A stretch of DNA of 64,000 nt from Amorphophallus konjac (Eukaryota > Streptophyta > Magnoliopsida > Alismatales > Araceae), in contig CM040126.1 of assembly GCA_022559845.1 (NCBI GenBank), forward strand, positions 46,680,458-46,744,457, given 5' to 3'. The position numbers and the translations under genes were made by a program. Below, in pieces: positions 12,132-23,000 of this stretch. The notes below the pieces were generated by a model that did not search any database, had not been told where the DNA came from, and saw only the letters and a program-made list of their open reading frames with translations. The stretch's first letter is position 1; every line of letters begins with the position of its first letter.

Positions 12132-12149
12132 GAACTTGCTCTGATACCA
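12132..12149 (-). other. Element N primer-binding site (initiator tRNA-Met type)
   Basis: On the minus strand, TGGTATCAGAGCAAGTTC follows the 5' LTR after a 2-nt spacer. TGGTATCAGAGC is the classic plant PBS complementary to the 3' end of initiator tRNA-Met. Element C has the same site and the same spacing. Confidence 0.93.
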
Positions 12150-12151
12150 TT

Positions 12152-14898
12152 TGATGTGAAACAACCCCTCGGACCTAGAATTGCAAGCAACACAATGATT
12201 TTGGCAACGTGACACAAGCGGATTCACTCGCGTTGGCACACTCGGGTCCGTAGGAGGGCCAGCGATGACGGTGAGGGTCCGAGGTTGGACCTCAATGTTC
12301 CAAGGGTATGGCCAGCTAAGGATGGACCCCAATGGGCCAGGGATGCCCCAATTCCGTGGGCGGCCAGCACGCCAAGGGCGTGGGATGTAGTGGTTCTCTC
12401 TCAACTCGCTCCGCGGTGGCACTCAAATCGATGATATTTTGAGATCGGGCGCTCACTCACCGACCGACGGCACTAAGCAGCAATACTAAACAAGCAAAGC
12501 AATTCCAGTAGAGTAGGACAACCCGAGGCTCACCTGATCGGTGTGAAGACACCGATCCCGATCGGAGACGAGGGCGAGCCGGGAAGTGTGGATTCCTCGC
12601 ACACTGCGCCGATGAAGCTTGACCTGTTTAAAGATTACAATAACTACACCTCACACAGGAGGGTGGACTTGGGGTGGGGATTTTTGTATTACAAGTCAAA
12701 CACTACCTCCGTATAGGGAGGGGCGCTAAGCCGGCCAGGGGGGGAGGGGAGATAAGCTCGACTGCGCCGACGGAGCACCCGGCCGAATCTGCCCGGGTCT
12801 GGGACAGCAAGACAGGGGGTCGATGTAGTCACCGCTGTGAGCTCCCCTGGACTCAGAACTTGATGAGACTTACGCCAAAATGTTGCTGACGTACCCAGGT
12901 ACGACTGTGATTTTTAGTGGGTGGTCCCGAGGTCGTCGCCGGCGGGGACGGGCTCTGGAACAGGTCCCTTGCGTGCAGAAGCAGACTGTTCCCAGGGACA
13001 GCAGCGGATGGCCGAAGTCACCACGGCAGCTCCCGAAGTCCGAATGAGGCGGGACCAAGTCAAGGACGTCCGTGGATGAGTCTACTTCGTAGAAAAATCA
13101 ACAGGAAAGCCGGATGAGGTCAGTGGAGACCGGGGGACCCAAAAAGGTGCTGACAGGTCGTAGCAGACTTGGGGAAGCAGCGGGGAGCAGTCGGAGGATA
13201 AATTTGATAACTCTGTCCCACGGAACCCAAATGCAGTTCCGTTTCCTGATCCTGGAAGAGGACAGGACGTTGAGGAACTTTGATGAAGAAACCTCGGCTT
13301 GGTTCTGCTAGGGTCCGCCGTGGCACAACTTCCTTTCAGGTTTAGGTACTCGGTGGTAGTAACTCGGCAGCAGCTATCTGATACGAACAGTGACTTGCAG
13401 AAAATACCCCGGCCGTTCCCGAACTCTGAATCACAAGCCGTCAGAGTTTCTAGAATCGTGGTCGAGTCTACTTCGCAGCAAAATTGACGGGGAAGCCGGA
13501 TGAGGTCGGTGGAAACCGGGGGACCCAAGAAGGTGCTGACAGGTCGAAGCAGACTTGGGGAAGCAGCTTGGAGAAGTCGGAGGAGAAACTCTATAACTCT
13601 GTCTCACAGAACCCAAACGCAGTTCTGCTTCCTGATCCTGGAAGAGGACAGGATGTGAAAGAACTCTGATGAAGAGGCCTCGGCTTGGTTCTGCTAGGGT
13701 TGGCCGTGGCACAGCTTCAAATCCGGTTCTGGTACTCTGCAGGGGGAGCCCAGCGCAGTCAGGGGAGAATGGCTCTCCCGGACAGCCCCGAACTCGGAAT
13801 GGGATGAGATCACCTCGCTTGCGAAGAAGACTCTCAGACCTTTCCGTCGATGTAGGCCACGCCCCCAGGAGCTTCGGGAAGAGGTCGTGGGCAGCACTGC
13901 AACTGGCGGCTGTTCTGCAGGTCTTCAGCTGTATGCAAATGAGAAGGGGGAAAAGGGTGGAGGGGTGGTTCCTTTGGTGGAAGGAGAGGGGAAATGGTTG
14001 CTTTGGTGATGGGGAATGGTTGGGAGGTGGCAAGGGGAGGTGAGGGAGGAAGGAGGGGCGGAGCTAGCAGGGGAGGGGGGGTGATTGCGCAAATGGTCAA
14101 GGGGGGGGTGGAGGTGGGGAGATGGGGGCGCAAGTGGCTTGGGGAAATGGGGAGGGTTCCCTTCGATTTGGGTGGAGGGTTAATGGAGGTGCTAATGGGG
14201 GCCTAGGGAAGGGGAAGAGTTGCTTTGGGAAGGGGAAAGGGTGTGTAGGAGAATGGATTCTCCCTTGGGAATGTGAAGGGGTTGTATGGGGAAGGGGAAA
14301 GGTTGCTTGGGAAGAGGGAGAGGTGCCTAGGAGAAAGGGGTTCCACCTAGGGGTTGGAGGGGGAGTAAATGGAAGGTATGGGGAAGGGGGAGGGGTCTTA
14401 AATAGAGGTGAATAGGGAGGAGAGAGAGTGAATTTCGAATTTGGAGTGGGGAGGAGAGAGAATGGGGTTCGCCCCCTTTAGGGAGAGAGAGAAGAAGAGA
14501 GAGAGAGAGAGCTAGAGAGAGAGAGAGATGCACAAATGTCTTGGAAAATTTTTACTCAAATATTCATTAGCTTCCAACTGAGGGATTGGGGTCCTATTTA
14601 TAGGAAACCCACTTTTACATATAAGACCCTGACTTTTAACATACTAACAGATAACCAAGGAAGGGGGGTGCTAGCCCAAAGAAATAGGCCCAATAGCAAG
14701 CACCATAGCCTAATGAGACTCGAACTTAGGGAAATGACTTAATAACCTAGGTACAAGACTCAAATAAAAGGCAAATTACATGAGTAGAAAATGAAAATTA
14801 CATCATAAAACTCAAAATAACGTGGTGAACAAGATGTAGCTTAGGCGGCGAGTATCGGGATCCTCGATCATATGAAATTGCTGGTGATGTCCTCATCA
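12152..14898 (-). repeat. Element N 5' LTR (2747 bp)
   Basis: Direct copy of 6508-9261 with few substitutions, including the internal ~386-bp-offset duplication (about 13077 and 13463) and the (GA)n tract at about 14480-14530. Minus-strand TATA-like CCTATAAATAGG at about 14595-14606. The near-identity of the two LTRs suggests a fairly recent insertion compared with its host Tat1. Confidence 0.92.
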
Positions 14899-14903
14899 TG
14901 TAG
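14899..14903. repeat. Target-site duplication of element N, right copy (TGTAG)
   Basis: Exact match of 6503-6507. It lies inside aORF1 exon D (14951 downwards), whose reading frame resumes at 6502. Confidence 0.92.
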
Positions 14904-17900
14904 CTTCGCCAGCATCAGGAACAGGGGCAGGTGCCGACTCCTCCACGGTGGCTGAAATTATATTTTTCATGACGTAAGGCGCCTCATAGGAGTTGCAAAT
15001 GGGTGTCAAAGAGCTCCAATGGTTAAAGGGTCTGACCCGCGGGCTGGCTCGGCTCGGCCCAAGCAGCGGCAAATTTTTCAAATGAAGGAATTGAAGGCAT
15101 CGGAGAGGCGGCCGTTGAAGCTGAGGTGGCCTCCACCTTTCTTCGCTCGATCACCTGCCGCACGGCTACCTCGGCTGCAGCCAACGCCTTCTTTACAGGT
15201 GATTTCGCCCGAGATTTTTCTTTGGCCTTGGGTAGGGGAGTCGCAGTAGGAGTCGGCTCTGCTGCGACCGCGGCCTCACCCACGTTAGGAATAAGTACGG
15301 GTGCCGACTCCTCCATGACAGCTGGGAAAGAAAAAAAAAGTGTACATATGTAAGGGTCTTGTCCCGAGATGAAAACAAGTCCTGAGGGGCACCAATGGCA
15401 AAGAAACCCAACCTGCAGGCTGGCTCGGCTCAGCTTGGGCAGCTTCAAACTCCTCAAAAGATGGGATCGAAGGCACCGGGGGAATGGTCGACGAAGCCTT
15501 GGTAGCCTCCGTCTTTCTCCGCTTCGCCTCCCACTGTCCAGCCGCCTTGGCGGCGTCCACTGCCTTCTTCACAGGTGATTTCGCCTGGGACCTCTTCGCA
15601 GCCTTGGGCAGAGGAGCCGTGGTCGGGGCTGGCGGTGCTGCATCAAAGTAGGGGGGCTTCTGGACATGCCGAAGAAGATTCTGGTACGTCGCCATCTGGA
15701 TGCTATCGGGATGGTCTGTCAAAAAAAATCTGATCAGCATCTAGTACCCTACAAAGGTCGCGACGATAAGGTATGAAAATAAAAGGAAAGGGAGAGATCA
15801 AATACCATGAGGACCAGTATACAGCCGAAGTGTTATCGGCCAGTAGCTCAGGGATGGCTCCTTGTCCCGGCGTGCTGCCTCTCGGACTAACCAACACACA
15901 TCCTCGATCTTCTGGCAGCGGTCAGTGTGGGCAGCCAGGTCCACATGCTTCTTGGACGCAAGGTGGCAGAAGAGGTTAAAGTGGTCCATACCCCACCCGT
16001 CGGCGTAATAATATGAGATCTGCAAACGCTTGCCCAGGATGGCAGCCGCCTGATCATCGATCTTTAGCCCATTTACCCAGAGAAGGACGTACAACCATGT
16101 GGTGTCCTTGTAATTTTTGGGCTTCCACTCCTCCCTCCTCATGAATGTGCGGTGCAGACATATTAGGTCCCTCTCTAGACGCTAGCTCTTCGCGGGGGTG
16201 CCTTCCTCTTCTATGGGGAGCGGGTAATTGATATGCTCCAAACGGTCACCCCCGATATGGCAGAGGTCCCTCAGGGTCTTCTTAAAGTCATCCCTTGCCA
16301 CCGGAGGTAGCTTGACTTGCGGTGTCGGCCTGGCATCTTGAGCTTCCCAACGCGCGGCCAGATACACAGCCACCTCCTTATCTTTACCATTTCTCAACCG
16401 AAGTAGGTGCTCCGGGTCAATGTCAAGCACGGGCACTGACTGCTTGCTCAGAAACTTTCTCTCTGCCCCATCCCAGCAATCGGTCTGACACGACCGATAA
16501 AAGGCCGTCCGGGCGTTCCACCATTTTATGTACTCTGCGGTCACATGCGGAACTCGACCAGGGGTCAGCACCCTGAAGGTCGCAGTGTCTACCCGGTGGA
16601 AGAAATCCCACTAGGACCTGGCGTGCTCAGCAGTCGGGCTTCCCCGGAGGCTCCATATAGGCAGGCCGAATTGTGCACTATATACGGAAATATGTTGGTC
16701 ATATCCGAAGTTCCGCCCAAAGCGAAAGGGGTAGTATGGCTCCAGCAGCAGAGTGTCCCCCTTCTTGAAAGCCAACACGCTCGGGCGGATGGACAACGCC
16801 CAGTCTCTGAGCTCCGGCTCTAGCAATGGGCGGACAACAGTCTGCTGGCTGATCAGATGAATATACTTCTCCACCTGGTTGTCTTTGCACTCCCTCTTAT
16901 TGTTTACCAGGGGACTCGAATGGGTGGCTAGCATTCGGAAGTGAATGATGCCTACGGCGTCCTGAGGAACCATCGTCAACCGGCCTCGAATACTGTACAA
17001 CTGCCGGGAGGTCGTTCCCGGTTCTGCACTTGCAAATTCCAGCATTTGCGGAAGCAGTCCCCAGCCCTAGAGGGTGCGCGGAGCAAACTTGGGGAACAAT
17101 GAGCAGACCCACGCGTTGAAGAAGTGTAGTGGGCAGACATACCGAGCTTGCCTCAAGAATCGATGAACTCTCACGTCCCTGAGCGCCTTGTAGATCAGAC
17201 AAAGGGCTGCTGGGCACAGAGCAAATTTAATTCCCCAGGCCATCTGGCAGGTTGGGTAGATTGCATCCGGCCGGATGACTGTTTCATCTCCGTATGGCAT
17301 GGCGAAAGAGCACAACCAATACGTCAAATAGGCTGCGCAGTGTGTCAGCGGATCAACCCCTGCCGGATTGGCACCGCTCCGGCATCCTCTGGAGGAGATC
17401 TTCACATCAGTATTGGGCTTGGCGCGCTTCTTACGGGCAACATCGGTGCCGATGCATGGAAAGTCCTCGTACTGCTTCAGCCCGTCGTAAAAATAATGTA
17501 GCCACAGGGTCATGCGGACCCTCTTCCGGTCTCCACAGGGAGGCTGCTTCCCACCGTGTGCCAGTTGATACAATTCACGGTACGCCTTCATCAAGTACCG
17601 GTATGAATATCCAAGGGAATAATAGCCGTCCCCGTTGGTTTCATCTTTGATCATGTCGGGGAGGCATACTTCTTCATAAGGCTCCCCATCGACGGGCAAG
17701 CCGCTAAGCTGACTGAGACTCCACAGGTCCAATGAAGTCTCGCCCTCTGCCATGTAGAAGGTGTTGGTCTCTACGCTGAATACTTCTATCATGCCGCAGC
17801 AGAGGCCTTTGGAGATGGGGTAGCTGTAGCAGGAGGCGTAGACGCTGTGGTAGACGCCAGCCCGGATGAGTATTGGGGAGTAGTTGAATAACACGTATTC

Positions 17901-18593
17901 GGTAAACTCCACTGCCCCCTCCCGGAAGGTGTGTGCGTCTTGGAGCTTCAACTCTGCAAACCAACCCAAAGCCAGCTCGTGTTTGAAGCGGATGGCCAGG
18001 CAGTCCAGCAGAAATGGCTCTTCTCTGTACCCCCACTTTAGCAGGGCCAAGAACAAACCAAAGTAGGGTTGCTCACCCGGGACCCGCCCGGCAGCCATAT
18101 CCCACCGAGCCGGGGTGAACTGAGGTGCTCGCACTAATTTGTCTTCTGTCGACAGCACGGCTTCAATCCCCAATACGAGTTTCCATTCTCGGGTTTCTCC
18201 CACCAGGTACATTGGAATGCTCCGCGGGACGCTGCATAGTAAACTGTCCCGGGACTGTAGGATGGCCCGTTTGGCGTCCCTCATAGCTCGGGGGTCCCGT
18301 CCCTCCCGGGAACGGATATGCTTCAGAAAATGGATGAGGTGCTTATCCTTTGGGTGGTTCTTCCTGTAATCCCCCGCGGCCTGGTCAAAAGAAAGTCCGC
18401 TTTCAGCCCAGACAAGCCTGTGAAAGTCCATAGTCTCGGTATCAGAACCCGACGACTCGGCCAATACCGCTATTTCGGCATGCTCCCTGTCCAGGTCTTC
18501 CACATTGAGCCATGTGACGGCTGGCACCGGAGGCGGGAGAACAAGTCCAGCACCGACAGTAGCAGGAACAGAAGAACCGCTTGGGGCAGCCAT
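14899..18593 (-). pseudogene. aORF1: antisense, multi-exon PMD-like gene of Tat1 (5' exons)
   Basis: Starts at ATG 18593 on the strand opposite pol. Exon A (18593-15806, about 929 codons) holds a PMD-like region (residues ~200-470) with CCGMIEVF and GETSLDLWSLSQLSGLPVDG, resembling the plant mobile domain of aminotransferase-like transposon-derived proteins. GT-AG introns follow at 15805-15716, 15412-15322 and 15036-14952 (90, 91 and 85 nt), all phase 1, separating small Ala/Lys/Pro-rich exons of 101, 95 and then 41 codons; the last is split by element N. Exon A has in-frame TAG codons at 17067 (CAG in aORF2), 16611 and 16182 (both TGG in aORF2), so it is a pseudogene. It aligns throughout with aORF2. 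Its role in the element is unknown; nuclear or chromatin-related functions known for host PMD proteins are only a hint. Confidence 0.8.
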
Positions 18594-19596
18594 TTACCTA
18601 CAAGGTGCAACAAATGCAAGATTAGAACAAGCCACAGGCAAAAAGAAATGAAAACTATAAGGGGACTCTACTACAATTGAAATGAACAAGACTCCTCTAA
18701 TTTCTGATGAAATTTCAGCAGAGTTTTCCCTAGGCCAGAGGCATAAGGGGAAAACATGGATGCGCGTCCACAAGGAGTGACGGCCCCAACAAATTCACGG
18801 TGTGCCCCAAGGGCAACACCGGAAGTTTCTCAAGTTGAAGAAGTCCCTGCCTACCTGGCACACCCCCCCAGGTGCTCTTCCCCGGTACGCCCCTGGGTGC
18901 CCTTGCCCGGCACGCCCATACGGCCCTTCCCCGGCACGGCCCCAGCGCTCTTCCCCGGCGCGCGCCATGCCACTCTTCACCGACACACCGTCGAACGGCT
19001 ACCCGGCACACTCCTCAGTGTCTCCTCCCCGGCACACCCCCTGGGCGCCTCACCCAGCACGCCCTCACGCCTCTTCCCCGCCACAGCACCTACGGCGCTC
19101 TTCTCCGGCACAGCACTCGTGCCCCTTCCACCGGCACACTCGTGCCCCTTCCACCGGCACACCCGTGCCCACCTAGCCCGGCGCGCCTGTACCCTTCAAC
19201 CCTCGACGCACCCCCATCTCCGGCACGTCTGGCGCCATTCTCCGCAGAGGGGAGGAGAAGAAGAAGAAGGGAGGGAAGGAGGAAGAAGAAGAAGGAGGAG
19301 GAAAAAGAGAGAGGAAGGAGAATGGAGACAGGGAGCCTAGGGCTCCGCCGTCCCCCGAAGATGAAGAAAGGGAAAAGAAGGGGAGAAGAAGAACAGTGTG
19401 GAGCAAGAGAGGAAGAGAAGGGGGAGGGGAGACCCCTCCATGGTGGCCTCCTCACCCTGGCCGAGAAGACGATGATGACGATGGCGGCGATGGCGTTCGG
19501 CGATAGAGAAGAAGGGAGAAGAGGAGAGTGAGCGGGAAAGAGAGAGAGGGAGAGGGTTCAAATGAAGGGGGGTGGCTCGGCACGCCACCCCCGCCC
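18594..19596 (-). promoter_or_regulatory. aORF1 leader with probable 5' intron and CGGCACAC word cluster
   Basis: On the minus strand a pyrimidine-rich leader (about 19575-19230) is followed by a region with about 15 copies of words like CCGGCACAC/CCGGCACGC (plus-strand reading, 18850-19200). A 3' splice-site-like CACCTTGTAG lies directly before GTAAATG at the start codon. aORF2 has an analogous arrangement (TTGATTGCAG just before ATG), which supports a spliced 5' UTR. No coding sequence is supported here; long open frames in the region are compositional. Confidence 0.5.
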
Positions 19597-19606
19597 CTTT
19601 TATATG
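19597..19606 (-). promoter_or_regulatory. TATA-like box for aORF1
   Basis: Minus strand CATATAAAAG within TCATATAAAAGGGGCGG, followed about 30 nt downstream by a CT-rich leader typical of plant transcription starts. It faces aORF1 and lies between the PPT and the gene, so it would be an internal antisense promoter independent of the LTR. Confidence 0.5.
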
Positions 19607-19609
19607 ACG

Positions 19610-19777
19610 GGGGAAAGGAAGAAGAAGAAGAAGAGAAAAAGAAGAAAGGAAAGAAAAAAGAAAAAGAAAAAAGAAAAAGAAAAAAGAAAAAGAAAAAAGA
19701 AGAAAAAAAAGAAGAGAAAGAAAGAAGAGAGAAAAAAAAGAGAGGGAAGAGAAAAATAAAATATATAGATAATAGTA

Positions 19778-19830
<53 letters not shown>
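19610..19830. repeat. Polypurine tract and (AT)n microsatellite
   Basis: 19610-19760 is A/G-only on the plus strand with AAAGAAAAAG units. 19783-19827 is a nearly pure (TA)n run. No gene. From 19831 to 20040 there is non-repetitive sequence with no recognisable feature. Confidence 0.85.
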
Positions 19831-19831
<1 letters not shown>

Positions 19832-20040
19832 ATGTTATACGGTGATCAGCATATACATACGGGAACGTCCCGCCCGCATGTTGTCATATGTCGACGGGCG
19901 TCCCTGCGTATGTACACAGGTGCGAACAACAGGCGCAGGCTGAGACCGTCGTCTTCCCCCGATGACAGGCCTCGAGTACAACCCCGAACAACCAGTACAC
20001 CGACGGGCACCGCCCGACTCATCCTTCGCCCGCGCTACCC

Positions 20041-20056
20041 GTGGGTGGGGGGCATT
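20041..20056 (+). other. Tat1 polypurine tract (plus-strand primer)
   Basis: GTGGGTGGGGGGCATT directly abuts the LTR start TGTGGACG. Tat2 has GCAGGTGGGGGGCATT in the same place (46226-46241, minus). The last 12 bases are identical in the two elements, which fixes both LTR starts. Confidence 0.88.
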
Positions 20057-23000
20057 TGTGGACGTGTACACGTCCGTATGTCCCGACCAGTCCAGCATCA
20101 ACAACAATTTCAACTGAAGAAGCTGCGGAGAAGATGGGCCATCCGGACTCTCCGAACAAACACACACTGCCGTGAAGCCATCTCCGGAGTCACGACAGCG
20201 AAGAGAAACCAACTCCCGGGAAGCTCACAATCCATGGGCCCCCGAAGAAAATCAAATAAACCACGGCTCGTGCTCGCAATGGGCTTGAACGTGTCTCAAC
20301 GGTGCATTTTTCAGTCCTCAACGGCACGCCCTAGTGCCTTTTCTTCAACGTCACGTCTTAGTGCCTTTTCTTCAGCGGCACACCCCTGGCCGTCGCTCAG
20401 CGACACACCCAGCTGGCCCCCATCCTCAGCGGCACACCCAGCCCGTGCCCTCAGCGGCACACCTTGGCTGGCACACCCCCGAGGGCCTCGCCCGGTACAC
20501 CCCATGCCCGACACACCCCCCTGCATGCCCTCAGCGGCACGCTCCATGAACCTCTGGCCGGCACGCCCCTATAATGCTTCAGCGGCACGCCCCCACCGGC
20601 ACACCCGCCATGAAGCTTCACTGGCACACTCGTCTAGTGCCCCCAGCAGTACACCCCCCAGACGTTCTCACCGACACACTCATCCAGTGCCCTCAGTGGC
20701 ACACCCCTGGACGTCTTGCCTGGCACACCGCCGATTGCACCTTCAGTGGCACGCCTAGGGCGGCCTTCCAATGGCACACCCTACTACCCCTCCCAGCGGC
20801 ACACGTTGCCAGCCCCTCAGCGGCACACTTCTCCAGTCTTCCAGCGGCACGGCCTGCTAGCCTCCTCAGCGGCACGCCCTGAACTCCCTTACCCGGTGCA
20901 TCCGACAGACAAGATCTTACGCACACGCCCTAGAAGATCCTTGGCGCGCAGTGGGCTGTCCGAGGTGTCACCCGGAGAGGAGGGCACACAGGGTACTCCT
21001 CTGCCAATGGGGGCGGAAAAAAAATCAAATCCCCATTAATGCCCGTCATTTCCCACGGCCGCCGTTCGCGTTCGAAGACTCCCGCCACCGAAAGTATAAA
21101 GCCTCATCTTCCTCACCAAGCAGGGAAAGACAGACACACACCAGTGGAGGGAGCCACGACGGTGCTGAAGGAGAAGAAAAGAAGAAGAAGAGAATAAGAA
21201 GAGAGGAAGAGGAGGTCCCTCCGGTGACTACCGGCAGACGAGAGAGAGAGTAAGAGAAAGAGAGAGGGAGAGTGAGAGCTTGTTGTAACGGGGGAGAGAG
21301 GAGAGCAGGGTGCCCTCGCCCCTACTCGACCTTGCCCCCCCCATTTCCTCTTCCTTTCCCCTTTCTTCCTCCTCTCATCTTTGTATCTTCCACCCCAATG
21401 TTCTTGATGTATTTGGCCGATTACAGCTTCCACTTTTTATGAATGCAAATCCCCCTTTCTTTGGGTTTCTCACCATCTCTGGTCGTTCCGAGTCTTTGCG
21501 TGCATTTGTTCGCTCCCCTCCACTCTTCCGGTGATCTGGCCTCTCGGCAGGGACCCATAACTTCACCCTTGCCCTCCTAGCCTCTCCAAACACCCAGACC
21601 AACCTTCCCCTTTCCCCAACTGAAGCTTCCCCTTTGGACAAGCCAAACCAGGACCCCTGGTTCTTTCCCCCCTTTTGGCTCCATCCTACTTAGCTAGCCT
21701 TTAGTCCAGCCTCCCCAGGCCTCAGGCGATACACCCTGCTCAGCCTCCCACCGGTGCACCCTCAGTTCGGTGCAGCTTCCCCAGCCCCCAGCGGCACACC
21801 CATTCCAACCTCCACCGGTACACTCCTTCACCGGTACAGCCCCTGGCCGGTGCACCCTCAACCCCTCTGAGCCTTCCCCGACACACTCTCAAGAACGTTG
21901 CCTGGTACACCTCCATCCCGGCACACCCTGGCCTCTCTTATCCCGGCACGCCTCTCCAGCCCCTGTAGGCTCCCTGGCCGGCACACTAGTCACCGGTCCC
22001 ACCCTCTTGCTCGGTGCGCCCCCAGCCAATCCTAGAGAGGTCTCTGGTCCGTCGTTTCTCCCGGGTTTTCTAAGGTTTTATCAAAGGTGTTGTCGCCCTT
22101 GGCACGCACCTCCAATAGTCGGGTTCCGCCACTCCATGTGGGCGCGTTCCCTTTATCTCCCTTACCACTCGAGTCAAGGGGAGATGTTGCCAAATTTTCG
22201 TTAGAAATAACAACATGTTAAAAGACAAAAGGAAGCAACAAACAAATGGAACAATAACATGTTGCGAGACAAAAGGAAGCAACAAACCAATAAAATGAAC
22301 AACGGTAAAATGCTTCAACCAAGGCAAGAGAACATCGGATAACACGAAGAGAACTGGACTGAATGATAATCACGCGGCTTGAACACTCGTCATGCGAAGA
22401 AGAAAGAAGGGAAAATGATTAAGAGAAAGGAAGAGAAACCCACACAGACTGCATAAAATCAAGAACGAGAAGAAGAGAAAAGCACAAGAAGTCGAGGAGG
22501 AGTGGGCCCCTCACTACCCTTGGCTCGGCACACTTCCTTGGTGCCTGGGCCGGCACACACCCCCAATGCCCTTGGCCGGCACACTTGCCCTTGCCTTTCC
22601 CCGGTACACCCCCAACCTCCGCCGGTACACCCTGCCTTGAAGCTTCCCCGGCACACTCAACCCCACCTCTTTGAACCCTCCAGCGACACAGCCCCTGTGC
22701 CTCTTCCCCAGTACACTCCAGCCACCCTTGGCCGGCACGCCCCAGCCCACCTACCCCTTGGCACCCTAGCCCGGCACACCCGGCCAGGCCTTCGCCGGCA
22801 CACTCCCCAGCCCCCTCTCCGGCACACTCCTCCTAATGCTCTCTCCGGTACACCTCTCCTTAACCCCTAGCGGCCCATTCCTCCTTCAAAAAATTATATA
22901 ATGATAATGATACTAAGAAATTTTACAATAATAAAATAGATTTGAATATACAATAAATACACAAAAGGGGAAAGATATGTAGTCAAAAAAATATAATAAT

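Larger units (their letters stand above)
6508..14898 (-). mobile_element. Element N: complete non-autonomous LTR retrotransposon nested in aORF1
   Basis: It has two near-identical LTRs (6508-9261 and 12152-14898), a primer site of initiator-Met type next to the right LTR, a purine-rich stretch next to the left LTR, and a perfect TGTAG duplication. Orientation is minus, so the right LTR is the 5' one. The 2.9-kb interior encodes a broken gag-like start, a long low-complexity ORF and an integrase-tail remnant, with no protease, RT, RNase H or integrase core. LTR ends (TGATGAGG ... TTTCACATCA), a 2-nt PBS spacer and several LTR sequence blocks match chromovirus C at 25580-35525, so N is probably mobilised by that family. 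Confidence 0.93.

Noticed and set aside
4332..18593. aORF1 as a host gene into which a retrotransposon inserted
   Set aside because: The same gene with the same introns occurs at the equivalent place in Tat2, between pol and PPT, so it belongs to the element.
18756..19531. Long open frames (up to 219 codons) in GC-rich sequence near 18750-19530
   Set aside because: Composition-driven: Pro/Ala/His/Arg repeats from the CGGCACAC words, open in several frames and on both strands. No homology to the Tat2 leader at protein level.
19832..20758. 308-codon plus-strand frame spanning the Tat1 PPT and LTR start
   Set aside because: It crosses the PPT and LTR boundary and consists of word-cluster translation; no recognisable domain.
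22170..22205. AAGGGGAGATGTTGCC as a PPT/LTR start of another element
   Set aside because: A similar string occurs in the aORF2 leader (46905-46930), but no matching second LTR or PBS is found, and the site lies inside the defined Tat1 LTR.
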